64,000 nucleotides of DNA from Bombyx mori (lineage: Eukaryota > Arthropoda > Insecta > Lepidoptera > Bombycidae): assembly GCF_030269925.1 (NCBI RefSeq), contig NC_085112.1, positions 16,493,501 through 16,557,500 of the forward strand, read 5' to 3'. Both the position numbers and the translations under genes were made by a program. The notes under the pieces were generated by a model. That model saw nothing but the letters and a program-made list of their open reading frames with translations. It ran no database searches and was not told the origin of the DNA. This document shows, piece after piece, positions 1-12,800 of this stretch; positions within the stretch are counted from its first letter, which is position 1, and the number at the start of each line of letters is the position of its first letter.

Positions 1-1198
1 ACCAACGGCTGCCCCACTTTACATACCTATTCGAATACTTCGAGCACTACACAAGTCCTTTTTTATTTTAATTGCTTGAATATACAATAAGGTATAATAG
101 CTATTACTACAAAATTGATCTGTAAGCTATGTAAAATATAAATTTATTTTGAAATAACACATTTCTAATGAGAGGATCGATAAGTTTTGAATGTAATCCT
201 TTAACTAATGACGTCACGGTGCAATATATCGTGTTGACGGTGGTCGGAGGGTCGCCGGCTCCGAGACTGCCCTCGCATGAATCGCTCATTCGATTACGAT
301 GAAGTAGAGCGTCCGCTAACGACCTCTTCGATGAGATCTGTGAAGGGAGCTAATTTTCCACAACCCACATCCACCCTGACATCCTGTGCGGATCACAAGT
401 AGTGGCCATCAGGCCAAGACAAGATTCCGAGTGTATGATGGGCAAATCACATTTTTATTTGTACACAAAATGATCATGAAAGTATGACTTTCACAATACC
501 GTTAAATAAGCTGAGGCGTGCACACCGCCGCTACCAGCAGCAGATTATTGAAGTCGTTAGTTACAAAGACCTGACAAAATCATTGAACCAGCGGTGCACC
601 GCCGTCGTTACTACTATTTGCTAACTGTTCTACCACGAGACCCGGCTGCAGGCGTCCGCACTCGCGCGCTATCGCAGGAACACGTGCGGCCTGGAACTAG
701 GAACTGTTCTATTCACCCATTAATAGTCTCCAGGGATCGTTTTTGCGACGTTGGAGTGAACTTCCTTCACAGTGCTAATAACGCCCGAGTTATGACACTA
801 TTTTCATCAATCGAGGTTGTAGGAGATTGATTGCTGGTAGGCAGGCGCGTGGTTGTCAATACTGTCGCCCGATAGCGATAAGCGATGGTGACAATCAGAT
901 TGTATTAGTCAGCAGTCGGTGGGTGTATCCGCGCCCCGACGCCGGCCGCGTCATCGTGGTTTATGGAGCGCAGATAAAGAGACAGTGCTTTACGACGTTT
1001 AATGTTCCTGGAGGCCGCCGCGTGACGCACGCCTCGGGAATACCCGGCGGGGCTCACGGCTTTATCTGCTGAATTCACCCACCACACCCACAACGATTTG
1101 AATTCACCAGAGCCGGATTGTTTCGACTGATCCTTGCGTTGATAGAATATTATATATAACTCTACTTACTTTAATATACATGTGAGGTAAATTTATAC
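1..1198. other. Upstream non-coding DNA, no gene recognised
   Basis: Only short ORFs without recognisable domains are present. I found no Gly-X-Y coding stretch and no hydrophobic segment that would place the N-terminus of the collagen gene here. The GC content rises at about 590-1080 without a supporting coding signal. Confidence 0.4.
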
Positions 1199-1204
1199 TT
1201 TTTT

Positions 1205-1372
1205 CCCCCTAACTATTAACTCGTAGCCTAGGCGGCTATTCCGGCTATGCATGGACAAGTAGGTGAGCTTCCGGGTACAACCTGACAGAATTTCCTAACA
1301 CTAGCCCTAGCAACAGCCGTGCTGAGAAGATCCGACGAGAAACTCAGTGGGCTCAATTATAATGACGTCGTT
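1205..1372 (-). repeat. LINE 3'-tail fragment
   Basis: This resembles the repeats at 35893-36288 (same orientation) and 16029-16356 (opposite orientation). Shared pieces are the run around AGTAGGTGAGCT, a string of 'ctaacac-agccctagcaa' type, and a segment containing GAGAAACTCAGTGGGCT. It is a short, diverged copy of the 3' end of a lepidopteran non-LTR retrotransposon. Confidence 0.6.
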
Positions 1373-1489
1373 TGCTAATACTTATAGTTCCGAGGAACTT
1401 CCAGATATTAGTAGCTGCAGAAGACTTTATATGTTTTATGTAAAAAGTAGCGGCGTTTAGCTTCGGTATCACCTGGTTACACCGGTTTC

Positions 1490-1786
1490 TTACAATTTTG
1501 TAATAAGCCCAGCGATTATCGCATTGACCCTTCCGGAAGCTACAAAACCTCGTTCTCTACGCCGCATACACATACGCACTCCTTTAGTTATCCACGGAGC
1601 TGGGTGATATTTTACCTTCACCTTCTTATCAGGCACATGGATGTCGTACAAATTAAGAATAACTTCATTAAAAATACGCAAATTATCATTCACAGAAGAT
1701 GCAACCACGAAGTCATCCCGTTGCAATTTTGAAGCATCGTTGCGGAAACGATCTAAATTTAAACATTTTAAACTACGAATTCTCAT
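1490..1786 (-). pseudogene. Decayed non-LTR retrotransposon ORF2 fragment
   Basis: The - strand has a 98-aa open frame with Val-Asn-Asp-Asn-Leu-Arg-Ile-Phe-Asn near its middle, followed by Leu-Tyr-Asp-Ile-His-Val-Pro and a Pro-Ala-Pro-Trp-Ile-Thr stretch that leads into a basic run. This order is typical of the linker between the endonuclease and reverse transcriptase domains of insect LINEs. Neither catalytic domain is present, so it is a small relic. The assignment rests on family pattern recall; a protein search against insect LINE ORF2s would settle it. Confidence 0.45.
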
Positions 1787-2911
1787 AAGCTTAGGTTGGG
1801 ATTTCGGGGGACTTAGGGGGGGACTTCATGATGGGAGGAGCTAGGTGCTGGATATTGATCATGAGATGATACAAAGGTGGGAGAGGAAGTAAGAATTGGT
1901 CAAGCCATATGTCTTTCCCATCCCTGCTCTAATGAGTGGTTTGTAAGGGCAGGAAATTTAAAGCTTTTCTGTTGCTCTAAGATTAATGTGTGCGGCAGTA
2001 ATAAACCCAATGCTACGAGCATGTAGATATACGGTGGCTAGATACAAAGATGATATACGTATCTTTATAGCAATGGTCATCCTGAAGCGCCAGGTGCTGG
2101 GATCCAACAAGAATACTCCAGCTCCTTGACGCAAGTTGATCAGTAAAAGGTACAGATTCAGATTCCAGGACGTGAGTGGACAATCCACGGAGCGTATTCT
2201 AGCAATAGATAACTACGTCGCGATTAATAGGTCTATTGAAACCCTATAATTATTTATTCATAATTAGTAACATGAATCTATGAAGTTTGGACACAGTAAA
2301 AATGTAAAGGACTTACCGATATTACAAATCGGGCACTTATAATAAACTTGACTGTCTGTCAGCTAATTCTAACAGTGTGATGAGTCGACCTTCACTGCAA
2401 CTGTATAGCTGAACGGCTACTGCAGCGACACGCGCTTATATACATATTAGAACAAAAGGTGTTAAGATGCAGTGCTTGCCAAGCGCGGGTCGCAAAACTC
2501 GTTAAGATGCAGTGAACGCCAACACACGGGTCGCAATCAAATTATGCATAACATAATACTGTATTACAGCATGCGTCGATTCAATAAGAAAACCTCATCA
2601 ATATCTAGATGTAGCTTGCTGAGGATGTACCGTGCTATTGTGTCTACTAACTAGGTACTAAGAAGTAAATTTGCTCATCAGTTGTAGTTTCGTAATGCTG
2701 ATGTTTGTCAACTCTAGCTACTCTAAACAACCGTCCTACTTTTTAATCGCTACAAGCTTCTAGATTGCAGTTGTCCACAGTTTTATGTATATACGGAAAA
2801 CAATTCAATGAATATTTTGTATACACAAAATTTGTATAAAATTTCGTCTGATTTATGTAAAACTAGAGATTTTTATTATTTTCTAATAAAGGCTCACCGT
2901 TATGATTCCAG
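1787..2911. other. AT-rich non-coding DNA before the first visible collagen exon
   Basis: No gene or known repeat was recognised. A short direct duplication around 2460-2530 repeats 'gttaagatgcagtg' followed by 'gggtcgcaa'. The stretch is probably intron of the collagen gene, because the first visible exon begins in phase 1 and needs an upstream donor. Confidence 0.4.
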
Positions 2912-2982
2912 GTCCTCCAGGCCCTCCTGGCAAGAGAGGGAAGAAAGGCAAAAAGGGAGACCCGGGCGAGCCCGGACCTTCG
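2912..2982 (+). CDS. Collagen exon, COL1 start (basic Gly-X-Y)
   Basis: Acceptor 'attccag' precedes and donor 'gtaagt' follows. The exon begins in phase 1 (the first G of its first Gly codon comes from an unseen upstream exon) and ends in phase 0. It encodes Gly-Pro-Pro triplets followed by [16 protein letters not shown], a very basic stretch of the type that binds heparin in other collagens. Confidence 0.85.
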
Positions 2983-5900
2983 GTAAGTGAGGCTCACTAA
3001 TAGAGAATACAACATGTATATAATTTTGCATAAAATAAAATTCTAGAATACATACAATATAATAAATAATTGGGAACCCTTTTAAGCTATTGCATAGCTT
3101 TTATCCCGAGCTTTGAGCGCGGCAGCTGAATCAAGAAATTCCGTAACGAAAATAAAACCTAACACCACTCCGCCTACCATGTAGCTCGCGTTCAACACAT
3201 TCACACGTTGCGTTTGTTTAGTGTTTGTGAATAACCGCGCGGCGTGACGTCGCACCGCATACGCATCATGAAAAGTCTACCCAACTCTCCCACGCGCGGT
3301 CTAGCTTATGTGTGTGAAGGGGACAGTTAATGTTTTGCTTTTGTTAATGTTTTTAAATATAGCGTGGTCTTATTTTATTATTGTTTCAATATTAAATTAT
3401 TATTGTCCAATTATAATTGCATAAGTTGACAAAAAATGATATGCAATAGCTTCACCGCGGCAGTCCCCGAATGCCACACGTGTTTTTTTATTTGCTCATT
3501 CAAACTGTAAAGTATATATAAAGTATATTATTTTTAAGAGTGTTTTAAAATGGTGTGAGTAGTGGCTTTGATCCCGCTTCGCAATCGTGAGCTAATCTCA
3601 ATCTCATGGCTCTCGAGCACAGCCCCGGCTGTCAGCGCGCTAAGAGTGGCCCGGGGCGGGAGCTCGCCGTCTGACAGTGACCCATAGAGCCACACGCCCG
3701 CACCCATAGCGCCTCGCTTTAGTGACTGTTCGTTTGCTTGCAGGGGTTGACGGGAGCGCCGGGGAAGAATGGATTCCCGGTACTTATGATTTTATATTAC
3801 ACTCCTCCATCTTCTTTTCTTAAACTTAGCTCTAAAACTACCTTTTAATCGAAATTCAATTTTTCGATTATGTGTCAGATTATAATCTCATAAGTACTCT
3901 TTCATTTCTTTTTTTACCACCTACCCTCTTTTAGTACTGACAAGATCACTCGAGAAATTTCATTTTCATCTACACGAAACTAAATAGAACTGAGTATTGA
4001 TTCGTAACTTATCCTTTATGCCATTTCTTAAATTTCTATTTTAATACCACCTTTCTGTCAATGGAGCACTGTGTGACTTGTTCGATTCAAGTTGGACGAA
4101 GGTTTTGGCAAGGTCGGCATTGAGTTGACGAGTGGTAATTGCAGGATCGTATACATACCTGTATTTCAATCTTCTTCTTGTATACACGGGTGTGACGTTT
4201 CAGGGTAGCAAGGGCGGGAAGGGCGAGCGAGGCTTCATGGTAAGACACTCCCCCCCCCCGCACTCATGAATCCTTTGGAATCCTCGCTACTAGAACGCTT
4301 CTTATTAATCAATTCTGGGGACGGTGCATTCCAATTCAATTGTTAACATTCAGCTTGGTGCATTTAACGCGGACCAGTGAACTGGTGACAGTATAGTCAT
4401 ACACTTCGTTGTGATCGTCGCGGCTCGGAGTGGGTCCCTGTGAGCGACCGGGTGCTCTGTTCCCTGGAGTCTAACCCGCTCTACACTCGTCTGTAGCTGG
4501 TCCCCTTCTTGTGCTTTTGTGTTGCCTCACACATATATTATTATTTGTTTAGTGTTATGCGTACGTAGTTGTGAATTTGACTCATTTTTGTTTAGTCTTG
4601 GTTTTCTATTAAAATACAATACTAATTATTATGTCGATACAGCTGTGGCTCCACTACCGTTGCCGCGCAGTAGAGACCACATACTTTGTACAGATTGAAT
4701 CGTCGGTAAAATATTTACTAACATGTGCAGTGTATACTAACATGTGTAGTACGTACTAACTTATGTAGTGTGGGCTACCGCGGAGAGCGGTATGCACCTG
4801 GTGGTATTTTGTCTATTCATTTACAATATGAGCATTTAAATATTTATGAATTAGAATTAATTTCGATGTGTTCATTTCCAGGGACCAATTGGATTAGACG
4901 GACCAAAAGGCGATCCGGTTAGTATTGGTGACTTGGTGACTAGTAAACTGCTTAATATAACTATAGTACTGACTGCAGGGCATCCTGGCGACGAGCACGT
5001 TCGTTCGTCGCGGGTCAGGTACCTGCGAGTAGGTAATGGCGGTACATTGTACTCATTATCAATATACAGCGATATCTCATTTTCAAGCGCTAACATATCA
5101 AATATATGGACCTATGTTCTTACTTATGTTATTAGGAATTTGAATGAATCATTTTTTTTAGTATTGAGTTCAATTTTTAACAGTTTTAGGATAACTATTG
5201 AGGGTAAAAATTGTTTTCTTTTCTAAATAAATTACCGTTTCATTTTCCAGTTAAACTGCTACTGTCTAATATCTAATATTACAGTACCCACTTGTTAATG
5301 ATAACACGAATGTACCTCGCAGTAAATTGCACTATTTTATTTAAAACTAGCTGACCCGGCAGACGTTGTAGTGCCTCAATCGATAAATAAAAGACCTAAA
5401 CTTTTGTATAAAATAAACTTAAAACAAACAAAAAGAATCCGTCCGACGCGGTACACATCAAAGGAAAAACAAAATTGTTATTTTTATTTAATTCCGAGCA
5501 TTTTCATACTTATCTACCTTTTAAACCTTCTCTGGACTTCCACAAATAATTCAAGACCAAATAATTCAACAGCAATTCATTTTTTTATATTGTCATTCTT
5601 TGAAAATCGTAGGTAATAATTTTATTAATGAAACATCTTGGTTTACTTAAATTAATTTCACTGAATTTCAGCCTTGATACTTATTTAGGAGTATTGAAAT
5701 ATAACTTCATACATTCCAGGGTCGACCCGGTGACAAGGGCCAGAAGGGCGAGCACGGGAGCCCAGGCTTCGACGTATTCTCAGCCGTCAAGGTAACACAC
5801 TCATACACACTCAACCGAATCAGAACTCATCTTTATAATTTGAAAATGAATTGAAACCTAGAATACTCCACTCCCTAATTCAGCCGCGAACAAGTTATGT

Positions 5901-6773
5901 ATTCTGGTTTGAAGTTTACAGCCGTCATTGTGAATTCTGTCTCACTTCTCAAGGTGACCAGTGGCACTCGAGTCGTGATGCTGCAAGCCCCGGTAGTCAT
6001 TGAACATATCCACATTCAGGGAAATAACAAAGCTATGACTGAAAGAATTCCAAAAACACCGTAGTTACCTTATTCATATTTACAAAAAAGTTAAAAACCC
6101 AAACATGTATTATGTATCTGGTGATGATATAATGTACCGAAATAATGAAATTGCAGGGCGTCAAAAGATCAGTGGACAACTTTAAGATAAGTCCGTACAC
6201 AACGGCAGAGATTATTGCAGTGAAGGTAGACCACGCATCTCCTGATCCACAGCACGGCCCGGTCGCCCATTGTGAGACGACAGGCCTGACCCACACTTCC
6301 ACCTGTTAAATCGACCGGTTCATACGATTGGCGACCTTGGTAGCTCACAATGGACGACACAAGCCGGCTAGCTCTCGTGTGCCGTATCTGTAGTTAGGCT
6401 TACCTCGTATTGGCACAACTTCACAACTTCGATGGAGCTCTGTGCGGGGGGATTTCAATATCGCTTTATTTTATACGAGTATGTATTTAATTTGTGCTTT
6501 CGCGCGGGGTTCATTCGAGCTTTCTTGTGCGTTGTCTTTTGTTATTCGATGTAGATATTTTAAATAGAATACATAATTGGCATAATGCGGTGTAGCGATG
6601 ATTGGTGCATGCGTCCTGTGCGTTGTATTGATGTAGTTGTGACGTAGGGGCTGCAGGCTGCCGGACACAACATCTCCGCGCAAACGGTCATTCAACTCAA
6701 GGTCAGTTCCACAAGCGCATATAAGCGCATTCACATGCATTCACACGCACGCAATATATTCAACAACAACAGT

Positions 6774-6827
<54 letters not shown>

Positions 6828-9800
6828 AATACAACAAGACATTACAATAGTTAACATATAAAGTAAATATATAATAACGTAATAACGCCTAATGTGCGTA
6901 CTGGGAAAGAAAATCCTGCAACAAATGGATGCACTGCCCTTTAATGTACTCTTGTACTAATGTAGGTACTTCTAAGAAATATACACAGACATCAGTCGAC
7001 ATCCGACATCATTTACACACTCTGTGTACTGTGTGGGTATCGAGTGAAGCGTCTCTGTCTGGGTTCAGATCCAGCACACAGATACTAACTGTTCTTAGGA
7101 AATACGTTTCTAGTGTAACGTATTCCAGGATGAAAGAATCACATTCTGCGAATTAAGATATGTTCATAGTGACTGACGACAAGGTCTATTGTGAGTCCGG
7201 GCGGCTTCTGAATCGAAGCAGTCCTCACTGAGGCCATTGATAATTGGTCGGAACACTAGTCAGGGTGGCTCAACCGCTGTGTACAGTTTGAAACATGTAA
7301 GAGAGAATATAATTTCTCTGGAACTCCGATTTGGACGAGAGTCCTCTGTGGTGCTCACAACAACTTGCCGCAAGCTGGTGCATCAACAATATTTTAGTAA
7401 AGTTTTACATTGTTGTCAGCGGGGAACAGTTACAAATATAGAATACCTATTGTAGATACCGCCGGATAGGAACATCAACTATGCTTGCACGCTTCTATTT
7501 TATAATTAAAGTTAATTTAGTATACGCCATATAGTATATAGTTCATATCTGTATCGGATCCTGAAGCAGCTCCCTACACGCTGCAGGCAATGAGTGTTTG
7601 GCATTAAGCAAATACTAACAAATTTGAGGGAAAATAAAAAAATCTGTGCGTCTCACGCGATCGCTCAATAACACAATTATTAACAAATAACTTATCTATC
7701 TTTATTTACAATGTGCTGTGCTTTCATTTCATTTCATTTGACATAATACTTAAAAACTGCCAATTCTTTGGTCGCAATCATTTAAACTTAAATCTCATAA
7801 TAATTGGATTGAACTTGATTAAGTCAACTGAAATGTATAGGTATTCCTGAGGTGCAATTGAAACTAGCGCGCGCGTACTGTCGCACAAATCTATTTTTCA
7901 AGTGAACTTACATTTCGGGAGTGAACATAATGAGAATGCAATGCAGGATATTCTATTGACATGTCGTTTGTTTAACCGTTCAGCCAGTGCTTGCTGCTTT
8001 ACTGTTGTGCTTCCATTCAAACGCATGATGTATTCGTTTTGTTTGATACTGCCGTATGATCTTTTTTGTTACTCTTTATTTTAAAAATCAATAAAAAACT
8101 TAAAAAATGCGCCTTCCAGGGAGAGCCAGGTGAACCAGGTCCTCCGGGGCCACCGGGGCCCCAGGGCGGCGAGGGTCTACCCGGACACGATGGACGCGGG
8201 GGTCCGCCCGGTCCCCCTGGCCCTGCTGGTACATCCGGCCCACCCGGACCCACGGGACCCGTAGGACCACCGGGCCCGCCCGGACCACTAGGACATAAGG
8301 TAAAGTGCAAATCTACGGTCTCTCCTGCCCACTCCTTTCTTTGTTCTCGCTTCATATTTTTTATCATTTGATTAAAGTTAAAGTAAAGTGTTTTAAGCCG
8401 GATGTGACGTATACATGAACAGAGTACTAAAACATTAATAAGGTAAATAAGATATTAAGAACGTTTTTTAAGATAAACTTTTAACACAAAATCTTATTAC
8501 AAATTCCAGGGTGATAAGGGAAATAAAGGCGAACGGGGATTTACGACGACGTTGAAAGGAGATTCATTTCCCACCGGCATCATCGAGGGACCTCCGGGAC
8601 CCCCCGGACCCCCCGGTAACATTGCCCTCCTTTAAGACAAGTAGCGTCCTAAAGTAGTTTTGCATGATATTTTTAGTAGTTGGTGCTTATGGTGTAGATT
8701 TGATGGTTTATGATCCGTAGTTCATTTATCCGTTATCAAAACAAACAATGAGCACCAGAACATAACGAGGTGAAGAGTGACGGGTAGGAGTTCAAGCACA
8801 AGTATGAAGTTGCACAGTTTTTTTTAATTATAAATTTTAATACAATAACAAACAATAACAGGATCAAAAGAGCACTTCATTGATAACGATAATAGCACCT
8901 CTAGCTATGATTCCTTGATCTCGCTTACGCTAATTCTTCGGGAAAAAATCTGAAAAATTCCGATGCATTATTGCACCGACGGATGGCTGTTGAGAAACCA
9001 GACACGCGTGAGCTGAGACTCTGATGCAGAAGATGTTAGAGCAGTACGAGATGTGTGAGGCGTGTGTATGTATGTGTGAAGGGGCTGCGGGGGAGCGGGG
9101 CGAGCGCGGCGAGGCGGGGAGCGCGGGGCCCCCCGGACCGCCCGGCGAGCGCGGCACACGCGGCAAACGCGGCAAGCGGGTAACTGCACGCCCCTCTTAT
9201 ACTGCTCACGACATACTTGCATCGCATCGCATCGCATCGCATCTTGTCCAATTGTAGATTGTAAAGTTTATATGATGGTTTATCATTATACACACGGACT
9301 ATTGCAAATCATAGGTACTTAGTTCCGCTCTCTCGGTGGCGAAATAATAATGTTAGCTGAATAGGTACTGTCCAAGAGTTCAATGAACCCTTGAGTGCGT
9401 CTTATATATAACGCATTTGTCCTTATGATCTTGACTTCATTAGAGAATTCAGCCGTCAGTGAAAATTACAACAACGCAACATATAAAATGTTTTAATCTA
9501 CACTTTTAATATTATAAAGCTGAAGGGTTGGTTTGTTTGTTTGAACGCGCAAATCTCCGGAACTACTGGTTCGATTTGAAAAATTATAGTGTAAGATAGC
9601 TCATTTATTGAGGAAGGCTTTAGGCTATATAAAATGGCGCTAAGACCAATGCAAGCGAAGCACCAATAAATAATATTACAAAAACGGTTCTTTTTCCCTT
9701 TTGAGAGCTTCCGCTGCGTGCGCTGCAGAAACTGTTAAAGTTTCGCTAAAATAATATATGACAGAATTGTTCCCCTTTAAAAGATCTAAAAAAAAGTCCC

Positions 9801-12800
9801 CGATAGCATATGTCTATACGTTAAGGAAGGCTTACTATAACGTTTTTTATGCTAACCAAATTTGTTTCAAAAATGAAGCATTATTTGTGAAGGTGTTTTT
9901 ATAAAGATGATATTAATCCCTATCCAAATAAATACGTTATTCATTACAACATTGAAACACCCAAATCACTTCAAGATAGGCTTTGACAATTATATATTTT
10001 TCTGGATTTCTCCAGGATCCCATCATCAGATTATCTGATGGATACCAGGATCCAGACATCTTTATGATTACAGGACCATTCGGGAAGTCTACCCGTCTAG
10101 TCTTTTTCAAACAAAAAAATGGAAAAAGAATTATCAGAATCAGTTCAAGCTTTTTTGAAAAATCGGTGAACATGCATATATAAAAAAATTATGGTCGAAT
10201 TGATAACTTCCTCTTTTGAAATCGGTTAAAAAGCGTGATTTTGGTACCCTAAATAGCTCCTTAACATTCTATTATTCAAAAATATTTTCACTTTCTACGT
10301 AAATGAAGAGGCGGGTAACATTTTGCGTTATCCCAAAGTAACCAATCCACGCGGACGAAGTCGCGGGCAAAAGCTATTTTTTTATATTTCCACATAGCAA
10401 CAATTTTGACTGAGATTGCTGGGGCCACAGTGAAACTGATGAGAATCATCTCAACTAACAAATTCTTTTTTACTTTTTTATTGCTTAGATGGATGGACGA
10501 TCTCACATGCCACCTGGTGTTAAGTGGTTACTGGAGCCCATAGACATCTACAACGTAAATGCGCCACCCACCTCGAGATATAAATTCTAAGATCTCAGTA
10601 TAGTTACAACGGCTACTCCACCCTTCGAACCGAAACGCATTACTGCTTCACGGCGGAAATAGGCGGGGTGGTGGTACCTACCCGTGCGGACTCCCAAGAG
10701 GTTTTACCACCAGTGAATTCCTCCTAAAACAATGTCACTGAACACCGGTACTCGTCTAAATTTAAAACTCATACAAAATAATTCAATGAATTAAAGGCGT
10801 GACTCGGATAAAAAGGGAAAAATAATAACATAATATAATAATGTTTGTTGAATGTTACCAAACGTAGCGCCGACAGGCTCGTTTGTGTCATTTGACGCCA
10901 GCCTGCTTGAACATTTTATGGATTTTACCTTCGATCAATAATACTACTAGATTCGCGATTAGCGCTTCAAAAACGGCCCGAAAAATTTTAATAAGACCAC
11001 AAATAAATTTGTGGTCTTATTTCAAATTAGTATGGTCCAATCATAGCCAACACTAAGACGTCAAAACGCTGCAATGCGCGTTCGAAAACTGAGTAAAAAA
11101 CCACCGTAACACCAAGGTTTTGGAAGGAATATCTTTTTTTGGTAAATTTATATTATTAAGTGTTTTTCATAAAATAATAAACACAATTATATTGTAAATA
11201 AAACACAATTTACGAATATTGTAATTGTTTGGCCAATGTTTGCAACAAGGCACCAACTATTGTAACAAACATCACCTATTCTTGGACAGGGAATGCATAG
11301 AGTAGTTTTGTTATTTTATAATGTTATTTTTGTTTGTAGATTTCCTAGTAGCCCCTTGTCGCTGTGCACAATGGATATATATTGTCGCGAAAGAAAGAGA
11401 AGAAATATAGAACCCTTATAAAAATTCTAGAATTGTTCAATGGTGGTGGCAAATCAATGCAAAAAAGTATTAAAAAAACTTTATATGTATGTGTAAATAT
11501 TTTAAGCGTATATGCTGAAAAGGATTTGTTTTCTGGGGGAAACGAACACAGCCATAAAATAAGCCTAAATTAAACTGATTATAGAAAAATTCATTGATAT
11601 AAGATTACATTAAATTTGTAAAAAAGAAACCGCTCATATAAAAATGACTTCTAAAAGACAGCTTTATAACAAACTGAATCTGTTTAAAGGTAATTAAACC
11701 TACATTATTGTTTTAATTACTTCTGTATAAAGAATACGTGGAAAACATGTTTCGTGTTTCCTTTCATATTTTTTTTACTTTATTCAATTTTATTTTTTAT
11801 CACCTATTTGTTGTAATAGCGGCAATGTAAAATATTATCTACTACTTTTTTCAATCGGTCAAAAATTGTTGCGACCATACAAAACAAACCTAAAACAAAT
11901 ATGTATATTCTGCAACTCTATGTCTTTCAATACTTACTGTGTTCTGAGCATTGAAATGTAATACCAAGAACTACATCTAGTTCCACAATACAATAAGCAC
12001 GAAATTTTAAACAAATATTTTTAACCTTATAAATTAGGCTTTAAGTATCATTTTAGAATAAATATTTTTGTACTGATGACTTTTTATGTTCAAGTGACAT
12101 TTTAAATTTATTCCATAATATTCTTTTTCTGACGAAAGGACCTAAATACATATATTTTGCAATGGTAATTAAACTTAATGTTTAAGTTTTAAGGTTTATA
12201 ATAAACTGAAGTCGTTAACATTATTAAACTTTTTTCTAAGAAATGAAGATGTTTTCGTGTCTGCAAACGTGGCCACTGGAGCGTCTTATTTTTGTTCCTG
12301 ATCCTTAATCTAGTACTATTATTGATCGAAGGATTTTACAAAAGTTTCTTCCAATATTGCGTTGTGTATTATTCTTCAATAAATAATTCCCGTAATTATA
12401 CAGATCATGACTATAATAATACCACGGGATGTTGGATATAATATGTTAGTTCTTTTGAATCGCTTAATGACTATCTCCTCCGTCTAAGTTTATTGTCGCG
12501 GTCAGTCTGTGTAATAGGTCGTTGGTTCTGATCCGGTTCGAAGGTGCAAACTATACACATGCGTGACGAGCATGCAGTGATTTTGTTATTTAAGACAGCA
12601 GCTTTACAACGTTGGTAACCTAATTAAATTCAATGTTCAATGTAGTGTTTAAATAAATTTACCAAGAGAATGTGGTGTCTTAATTAGCACAGTCTGCTGA
12701 ATTGTCGACAAAGTTATTGCAGCAATATTTACGCAATGTACATCATACAAATTACACTGCACCGAGGATTACGTATTTCAATTGAAAAGCTTTGAATCAA

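Noticed and set aside
4979..5018. Possible collagen exon after 'gactgcag', reading H-P-G-D-E-H in one frame
   Set aside because: The Gly-X-Y reading needs a phase 1 upstream donor, but the preceding exon ends in phase 0; in the phase 0 frame the triplet pattern is absent.
8017..9293. Long - strand ORFs rich in Gly/Pro/Arg opposite collagen exons
   Set aside because: They are complements of Gly-Pro codons on the + strand, with no domain of their own.
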